Positions 59,788-64,000 of a DNA stretch of 64,000 nucleotides are shown here, piece after piece. This stretch comes from Sphaerisporangium corydalis. Its GTDB lineage: Bacteria > Actinomycetota > Actinomycetes > Streptosporangiales > Streptosporangiaceae. The notes below the pieces were generated by a model. It had not been told where the DNA came from, searched no databases, and saw only the letters and a program-made list of their open reading frames with translations. A program made the position numbers and the translations under genes. How positions within the stretch are numbered: position 1 is the first letter of the stretch; every line of letters begins with the position of its first letter. Location: the NCBI RefSeq assembly GCF_025506355.1, contig NZ_JANZYP010000020.1, positions 1 through 64,000 on the forward strand, in the 5' to 3' direction.

Positions 59788-60951
59788 ATGAACCCTCATG
59801 ACTTTCTCGAAGTAGACGGCGAGCTGTCCGGCGAGGAGCGGGCGATCCGCGACGCCGTGCGCGACTACTCGGCCGCCGAACTGCTCCCGCATGTGGCCGA
59901 CTGGTTCGACGCCGGCACGATCCCCGACCCCAAGGGGCTGGCCAAGGGCCTCGGCGAGCTGGGCGTGTTCGGCATGAACCTGTCCGGGTACGGCTGCGCG
60001 GACACCAGCGCCGTGAGCTACGGCCTGGCCTGCCGGGAGCTGGAGGCCGTGGACAGCGGGCTGCGCAGCTTCGTCTCGGTCCAGGGGTCGCTCGCGATGA
60101 CGGCGATCCACAGGTTCGGCACGGACGCGCAGAAGGACGAGTGGCTGCCGCGCATGGTGACCGGCGAAGCGCTCGGCTGCTTCGGCCTGACCGAGCCCGA
60201 CTCCGGGAGCGACCCCGGTTCGATGCGCACCCGCGCGCGGCGCGACGGCGGCGACTGGGTGCTTGACGGCACCAAGATGTGGATCACGAACGGGTCGGTG
60301 GCCGACGTCGCGATCGTCTGGGCGGCGACCGACGAGGGGATCCGCGGCTTCCTCGTCCCCACCTCGGCACCGGGCTTCACCGCCAACGTGATCCACAAGA
60401 AGCTGTCGCTGCGCGCGTCGATCACCTCCGAGCTGGTCCTCGACGGCGTACGGCTGCCCGGGGACGCGATCCTGCCGGGCGCGGAAGGGCTCAAGGGGCC
60501 GCTCTCGTGCCTGTCGGAGGCGCGGTACGGCATCGTGTGGGGCGTCGCGGGGGCCGCCAGGGCCTGCCTGCTGGCGTCGATCGACTACTCCAAGACCCGC
60601 GTGCAGTTCGACCGGCCGATCGGGGCGTTCCAGCTCACCCAGCGCAAGCTCGCGGACATGCTCGTGGACGTCAACCACGCCACGATGACGGCCCTGCGGA
60701 TCGGGCGGCTGAAGGACGCGGGGCTCGCGCACCATTCGCACGTCAGCTTCGGCAAGCTCGCCAACGTCCGGGCGGCGCAGCGGGTGGCGGCGGCGGCGCG
60801 GAGCATCCACGGCGCCAACGGGATCACCCTGGAGTACCCGGTGATGCGGCACATGGTGAACCTGGAGACGGTCGCCACCTACGAGGGCACCGAAGAGGTG
60901 CACGCCCTCACCCTCGGCCGCGCCCTCACCGGCCTGGACGCCTTCCGCTGA
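59788..60951 (+). CDS. gcdH: Acyl-CoA dehydrogenase, glutaryl-CoA dehydrogenase-like
   Basis: This is a 387-residue flavin enzyme resembling glutaryl-CoA dehydrogenase, which oxidises and decarboxylates glutaryl-CoA in lysine and tryptophan breakdown. Motifs are GCFGLTEPDSGSDPGSMRTRARR (FAD/substrate), WVLDGTKMWITNGSVADVAIVWA, SEARYGIVWGVAGAARACL, and ATYEGTEEVHALTLGRAL, where the catalytic glutamate is expected. Two features specific to this branch are FDRPIGAFQLTQRKLADM and GANGITLEYPVMRHMVNLE. No ribosome binding site is clear. TTACGGT 9 bp upstream could be a -10 for a leaderless transcript. Confidence 0.87.
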   Translation: MNPHDFLEVDGELSGEERAIRDAVRDYSAAELLPHVADWFDAGTIPDPKGLAKGLGELGVFGMNLSGYGCADTSAVSYGLACRELEAVDSGLRSFVSVQGSLAMTAIHRFGTDAQKDEWLPRMVTGEALGCFGLTEPDSGSDPGSMRTRARRDGGDWVLDGTKMWITNGSVADVAIVWAATDEGIRGFLVPTSAPGFTANVIHKKLSLRASITSELVLDGVRLPGDAILPGAEGLKGPLSCLSEARYGIVWGVAGAARACLLASIDYSKTRVQFDRPIGAFQLTQRKLADMLVDVNHATMTALRIGRLKDAGLAHHSHVSFGKLANVRAAQRVAAAARSIHGANGITLEYPVMRHMVNLETVATYEGTEEVHALTLGRALTGLDAFR

Positions 60952-61127
60952 CCCACCGGCCGCCTCGCGCCCGCCTGAGCACCCCGCTCACGGGCGCGAG
61001 GAGCGGCCGTACCACTCTTGGCCCCCGCGGATCGGACGCGCCACGCTTCTCGTCCCTCGGGCGCGAGGACCTCCTCCTGCGGCCTCCGCACCGGGCGGAT
61101 GCGGCCTTCGCACCGGCGGAGTCCGGG

Positions 61128-61580
61128 TCAGGAGGCTTCGGGTTCGCCGCCGAGCCCGGTGACGAACCAGACGGTCTTGCCGCCGCCGTCCGCGCTGACC
61201 ACGCCCCAGTCGTCGGCGAGCAGGCTCACGATCAGCAGGCCCCGGCCGCCGGTCGCGTCGTGGTCCCCCGGTGCCTGGCAGGGCAGCCCGTCGCCCGCGT
61301 CGAACACCTCGCCGTACACCCAGGAACCGTCGCTGCCGAGCCGGAGCGAGAACGCCGTGCCGCCGTGCCGGATGGCGTTGGTCGCCAGCTCGCTCACGAT
61401 CAGCGAGCAGTCGTCGACGAGCCTCATGGCGCCCCAGCGCCGCAGCTCCGCGCCGACGAGCGCGCGCGCCGCCTGTGCGCTCCGGGCCTCGGCGGACAGG
61501 ATCCACTCGGCCGTGCGCAGCGGGAGGCGTTCGAGTACGCCGGGTGCGGACGTGCGGTTCGCGCGGGAGGTGAGGGACAC
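61128..61580 (-). CDS. RsbW-like ATP-binding protein (anti-sigma kinase fold)
   Basis: This is a 150-residue protein of the GHKL/HATPase_c_2 type, found in large numbers in actinobacteria as anti-sigma factors or regulatory kinases. ATP-site motifs are CSLIVSELATNAIRHGGTAFSLRL (N-box), VFDAGDGLP (G1-like) and TGGRGLLIVSLLADDWGVV (G2). The GTG follows GGAGGAGCAG. Its promoter (TTCACA, 17 bp, TAACCT) is overlapped at the start point by a CebR-type box, and a second box lies upstream. Cellobiose-type signals should therefore induce it. It may act on the STAS protein at 12.6 kb, but nothing in the sequence shows this. Confidence 0.88.
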   Translation of the reverse strand: MSLTSRANRTSAPGVLERLPLRTAEWILSAEARSAQAARALVGAELRRWGAMRLVDDCSLIVSELATNAIRHGGTAFSLRLGSDGSWVYGEVFDAGDGLPCQAPGDHDATGGRGLLIVSLLADDWGVVSADGGGKTVWFVTGLGGEPEAS

Positions 61581-61594
61581 CTGCTCCTCCTTAA

Positions 61595-61608
61595 TGGGAG
61601 CGCTCCCA
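61595..61608. promoter_or_regulatory. CebR-type operator at the RsbW-like gene start point
   Basis: TGGGAGCGCTCCCA is identical to the box at the cellulase gene. It lies 2 bp downstream of the -10 hexamer and 15 bp before the start codon, so a bound repressor would block transcription initiation. Confidence 0.88.
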
Positions 61609-61610
61609 TA

Positions 61611-61639
61611 AGGTTACGGGCGAAAGTCGATGATGTGAA
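61611..61639 (-). promoter_or_regulatory. Promoter of the RsbW-like gene
   Basis: On the minus strand TTCACA (61634-61639) and TAACCT (61611-61616) are spaced by 17 bp. The CebR-type box follows immediately. Confidence 0.6.
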
Positions 61640-61762
61640 CCGCTTGATACATGATTGTTCCCTGCCGCCCACCGAAGACGGCCCAGCCTCCCGCCGTCCC
61701 CGCACCACCGGTCCCTCACGCCCCTCCGGTCACGCCCCATCCCTCCCGCACCCTCGATCAGG

Positions 61763-61776
61763 TGGGAGCGCTCCCA
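61763..61776. promoter_or_regulatory. Second CebR-type operator upstream of the RsbW-like gene
   Basis: TGGGAGCGCTCCCA occurs again, 168 bp upstream of the start-point box (16 turns at 10.5 bp per turn) and 3 bp past the merR stop. The spacing would permit a DNA loop between two repressor dimers. Confidence 0.85.
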
Positions 61777-61779
61777 ACC

Positions 61780-62166
61780 CTAGGCCGGTGAGGCGTCGCA
61801 GGTCCGGCGTGGCGCGCGCCGGTCGGTGGCGTCGATGTAGTCGTGGAGGACCTGACGCGAGCGGGCGAGGGTGTCGATGTGCTCGTCCAGGCCGCGCAAG
61901 CGTGCCCGCAGGACGGCGACGAGCTCGGGGCAGGACTCCAGGTCGGGGGCGGCGCCGGTGGCGCACGGCAGCATGTACCCGATCTCCTGGGTCGAGAGCC
62001 CGGCCCGGAGCAGGCTCCTGATCTGGGTGACGGTCAGGACGGCGTCGGCGGGGTAGTCGCGGTAGCCGTTGGCGCCGCGCCGGGGTTCGAGCAGGCCCTG
62101 GGTCTCGTAGTAGCGCAACTGGTGCGCGTGGACCCCGGTACGCCGGCTGAGTTCCCCGATGAGCAC
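61780..62166 (-). CDS. MerR-family regulator
   Basis: This is a 128-residue single-domain MerR protein. The winged helix is LIGELSRRTGVHAHQLRYYETQGLLEPRRGANGYRDYPADAV and then a dimerisation helix (ELVAVLRARLRGLDEHIDTLARSRQVLHDYIDA). One cysteine lies before this helix (LESCPEL) with CATG upstream and another near the end, so thiol or redox sensing is possible. The GTG follows AGGAGCGGGC. It is divergent from the imine-reductase-like gene, and the long-spacer promoter between them is the expected target. Confidence 0.88.
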   Translation of the reverse strand: MLIGELSRRTGVHAHQLRYYETQGLLEPRRGANGYRDYPADAVLTVTQIRSLLRAGLSTQEIGYMLPCATGAAPDLESCPELVAVLRARLRGLDEHIDTLARSRQVLHDYIDATDRRAPRRTCDASPA

Positions 62167-62181
62167 GCCCGCTCCTTCTCC

Positions 62182-62212
62182 TTGACCTTCATATCGGTGT
62201 GAACGTTGATGA
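62182..62212 (+). promoter_or_regulatory. MerR-type promoter with 19-bp spacer
   Basis: TTGACC (62182-62187) is followed after 19 bp by TGATGA (62207-62212). The spacer holds the imperfect dyad TTCA-TATCGGTG-TGAA. An overlong spacer with a centred dyad is the mark of promoters that MerR proteins activate by twisting DNA. Confidence 0.55.
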
Positions 62213-62252
62213 TTCTGCCATGACCACCGACCCTGCTTCGAGGGAGCGCACG

Positions 62253-63137
62253 ATGGGGAATCACGATGCCGGCCGTACTCCTGTGACGGTCATCGGCCTG
62301 GGCCTGCTGGGCCGGGCACTGGCCGGGGCGTTCGTGGCCGGGGGGCATCCGACGACGGTGTGGAACCGTACGGCGGGGAGGGCCGGCCCGCTCGTGGAGC
62401 GGGGCGCGAGGCTCGCCGGGTCGGCGGCGGAGGCCGTCGCGGCCGGTCCGCTGGTGGTCGTCTGCCTCTCGGACTACGAGGCGGTACGGGAGGTGGTCGG
62501 CCCGCTGGGTGAGGCGCTGCGCGGCCGGGTCCTGGTGAACCTGACCTCCGGCACCTCGCGGGGGGCGCGTGAGACCGCCGGGTGGGCGGCGGAGCGGGGG
62601 GTGGCCTATCTCGACGGCGCGGTCCTGGCGGTCCCCGAGGCCATCGGCACGGCGGACGCCGTCGTCCTGTACAGCGGGCCGCGCGAGGCGTTCGACCCGC
62701 ACGAGCCGGTGCTGCGGAGCCTGGGCGCGGGAACGACGTACCTGGGCGGTGACCACGGCCTGTCGTCGCTGTACGACGTGGCGGCGCTGAGCGTGATGTG
62801 GAACATCCTGAACGGGTTCCTGCACGGTGCCGCCCTGCTCGGCGCCGCCGGTGTGGAGGCGACGTCGTTCGCCCCGGTCGCGAAGACGCTGATCGAGACG
62901 GTGGCCGGGTGGGTGCCGGGGTACGCGCGGCAGATCGACGACGGCGAGTACCCGGCGCTCGACTCCACGCTCGGCACTCATCTGGCCGCGATGGAACACC
63001 TGGTGCGCGAGAGCGAGTCCCTCGGTGTCAGTACCGAGCTTCCGAGGTTCGTCGAGGCCCTGGCGGGGCGCGCGGTGGCCGGAGGGCGGGGCGGCGAGGG
63101 GTACGCGGCGATGGTCGAGCTGTTCCGCCGGCCCTAG
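62253..63137 (+). CDS. NADPH-dependent imine reductase-like / beta-hydroxyacid dehydrogenase family enzyme
   Basis: This is a 294-residue protein of the 6-phosphogluconate/3-hydroxyisobutyrate dehydrogenase superfamily. The cofactor site is VTVIGLGLLGRALAGAFVAGGHPTTVWNRT; the Asn-Arg-Thr after the second strand prefers NADPH. VNLTSGTSRGARETAGWAAERGVAYLDGAVLAVPEAIG resembles imine reductases (IREDs), in which the lysine of hydroxyacid enzymes is replaced. LYDVAALSVMWNILNGFLHGAALLG is the long central helix. I chose ATG at 62253 because GAGGGAG precedes it; an ATG at 62220 lacks such a site. The MerR protein next door probably activates it. Confidence 0.85.
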   Translation: MGNHDAGRTPVTVIGLGLLGRALAGAFVAGGHPTTVWNRTAGRAGPLVERGARLAGSAAEAVAAGPLVVVCLSDYEAVREVVGPLGEALRGRVLVNLTSGTSRGARETAGWAAERGVAYLDGAVLAVPEAIGTADAVVLYSGPREAFDPHEPVLRSLGAGTTYLGGDHGLSSLYDVAALSVMWNILNGFLHGAALLGAAGVEATSFAPVAKTLIETVAGWVPGYARQIDDGEYPALDSTLGTHLAAMEHLVRESESLGVSTELPRFVEALAGRAVAGGRGGEGYAAMVELFRRP

Positions 63138-63159
63138 GCGGCGGGGCCGGGGCGGCACG

Positions 63160-63191
63160 CGGCCCGGCTACCGGTGGGGGTAGTCGGGCCG
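63160..63191. terminator. Hairpin between convergent genes
   Basis: CGGCCCGGCTAC pairs with GTAGTCGGGCCG (one mismatch) around an 8-nt loop. It lies 22 bp past the reductase stop and 41 bp past the stop of the convergent DUF5302 gene. Confidence 0.7.
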
Positions 63192-63232
63192 TGGGTGGGG
63201 ACGGGGCCGGTCGCCGGGGCGGCCGGGGTGGG

Positions 63233-63433
63233 TCAGCCGCCGCTCTTGCGGCGGAAGGAGCGCTTGCTCGCGGCGGGGCCGTGAGCGCCGTGGATCTTGG
63301 ACGGATCCTTGCCCCGGCCGGTCTCGTTCGTCTCGGCCTGGGTGGCGCGCTTGCGCTCCAGGGCCTCCCGGAACTTGCGCTTCAACTCGTCGTCCGGGGT
63401 TTCGGATTCCGGCTCCGGTGCGTCGGCAGTCAT
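63233..63433 (-). CDS. DUF5302 small protein
   Basis: This is a 66-residue, highly charged protein. [17 protein letters not shown] and [22 protein letters not shown] match the actinobacterial DUF5302 family. The middle is predicted helical and the tail is basic and disordered, which suggests nucleic-acid or protein binding. AGGAGG lies 5 nt before the ATG. The function is unknown. It is common near housekeeping genes in streptomycetes and relatives. Confidence 0.88.
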   Translation of the reverse strand: MTADAPEPESETPDDELKRKFREALERKRATQAETNETGRGKDPSKIHGAHGPAASKRSFRRKSGG

Positions 63434-63677
63434 GCGGACCTCCTGGTCTTGGACGGGGCAACCACTCAGCCTCGCACGTGGGCGCGCGTGACCGGCCCGC
63501 CTGGCGACGGTGTCCTGCACCCCGCCTCCGATCCCGTCACGCCCAGATGCGGCGAAGCACCAGGACATCATCTCATGCCCGCTCCGAGTGCTTCGTACCC
63601 GCGTCCTTGACACCGCCTGACGGCGCTTCGCAAGCGTCCCGGCACCATGCGTGGCCGAAAACCCGGTTCCGGCCGGG

Positions 63678-64000
63678 TCAGTCCCACCAGAAGGACCACA
63701 TGTGCTTGCCACGGATCTGCTCGGCGTAGTCGACCAGGGTGCCGGCGCCCTGGATGATCGCGTCGGGGCAGAAGGCCCAGTGCTCGGCGGCGACCCGCAG
63801 GGCGTGCCGCGAGGTGACCGGGGGCGCGGCCACGCTGAGGTCGAGGGTGTTGAACCCCAGCCCGACCAGGCGGGCCGCGAAGCGGTCCTCCCAGCTCCGC
63901 ACCACGGCCGCCAGGGGGACGTTCCACTCGTTGTGGTGCAGGGCGCCCTGCCAGCCCATGACGGCCAGCGCGTCCGCCCCCCGCTCGACGGCGGCCAGCC
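63678..64000 (-). CDS. DUF4253-domain protein (5' end outside the window)
   Basis: Only the C-terminal 107 codons are in the window. Reading from the edge they give [20 protein letters not shown], then [34 protein letters not shown] and [16 protein letters not shown], ending [12 protein letters not shown]. The order [15 protein letters not shown]...AAEHxAFCPD is the DUF4253 signature. The family is common in actinobacteria and has no settled function; some link it to the SMI1/KNR4-type immunity fold. The frame is open to the window edge, so the start lies beyond 64000. Confidence 0.82.
   Translation of the reverse strand, partial: LAAVERGADALAVMGWQGALHHNEWNVPLAAVVRSWEDRFAARLVGLGFNTLDLSVAAPPVTSRHALRVAAEHWAFCPDAIIQGAGTLVDYAEQIRGKHMWSFWWD

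Overview
The window is very GC-rich DNA with GTG and TTG starts as well as ATG, AGGAGG-type ribosome binding sites, and a gene stock typical of a filamentous actinobacterium. It carries a secreted GH6 cellulase with TGGGAGCGCTCCCA (CebR-type) boxes, a GH114-type glycosidase, TipAS-type MerR, an nSTAND/WD40 protein, DUF5302, SecA2 and FxsC/FxsT proteins. A member of the Streptosporangiales/Streptomycetales is likely. The family is an inference, with Streptosporangiaceae favoured, and nothing here fixes the genus.

Layout. 0-3 kb: a DHA2 efflux pump divergent from a formaldehyde dehydrogenase-type enzyme. 3-9 kb: the GH6 cellulase, an NDP-sugar pyrophosphorylase lacking the expected active-site lysine, and a degraded fatty-acid synthesis locus (fabD, acpP and the first 24 codons of a fabF). 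9-20 kb: a His-rich, Tat-exported PHP metallohydrolase coupled to an unknown protein, a TipAS-type MerR, a STAS anti-sigma antagonist, a GH114-like secreted glycosidase, a 1342-residue nSTAND1/WD40 protein with a lipoprotein upstream, and a small secreted protein. 20.3-26.4 kb: accessory DNA on the 3' side of a tRNA-Lys, with lower GC in part. It holds a kinase-like protein divergent from a membrane NUDIX protein, about 1 kb without genes, a DUF6879-like protein, a frameshifted PqqD/M50 protease, and what may be a fragment of a RiPP leader-binding protein.

26.6-45.5 kb: metabolic genes. These are a threonine dehydratase, a MoxR-VWA pair, a P450 with a fused ferredoxin-reductase, a NERD membrane protein, a TetR-controlled acyl-CoA dehydrogenase/kinase operon (a split version of the ACAD11 architecture), a TetR/FAD-monooxygenase pair, a DMT permease, a CopB-class copper ATPase behind a CsoR-like box, and a VOC protein. 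45.6-52.5 kb is the most system-like stretch. A SLOG protein overlaps a SLATT (DUF4231) membrane protein, and they diverge from a TIR-like FxsC and a 1301-residue FxsT (P-loop, TIR-like, NB-ARC and TPR regions). No FxsA peptide or FxsB radical-SAM enzyme is nearby. 52.5-64 kb: a flavin oxidoreductase, an EamA exporter with a structured leader and possible leader peptide, a DHA2 transporter, SecA2, a glutaryl-CoA dehydrogenase-like enzyme, an RsbW-like ATPase flanked by two CebR-type boxes, a MerR/imine-reductase pair, DUF5302, and a DUF4253 gene that runs off the end.

Two signals cross gene boundaries. Three perfect TGGGAGCGCTCCCA boxes tie the cellulase to the RsbW-like gene 56 kb away. Several unrelated genes also end in short tandem duplications that copy the stop codon and the preceding codons. 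Assignments rest on motif and sequence recognition by eye. No database search was run.
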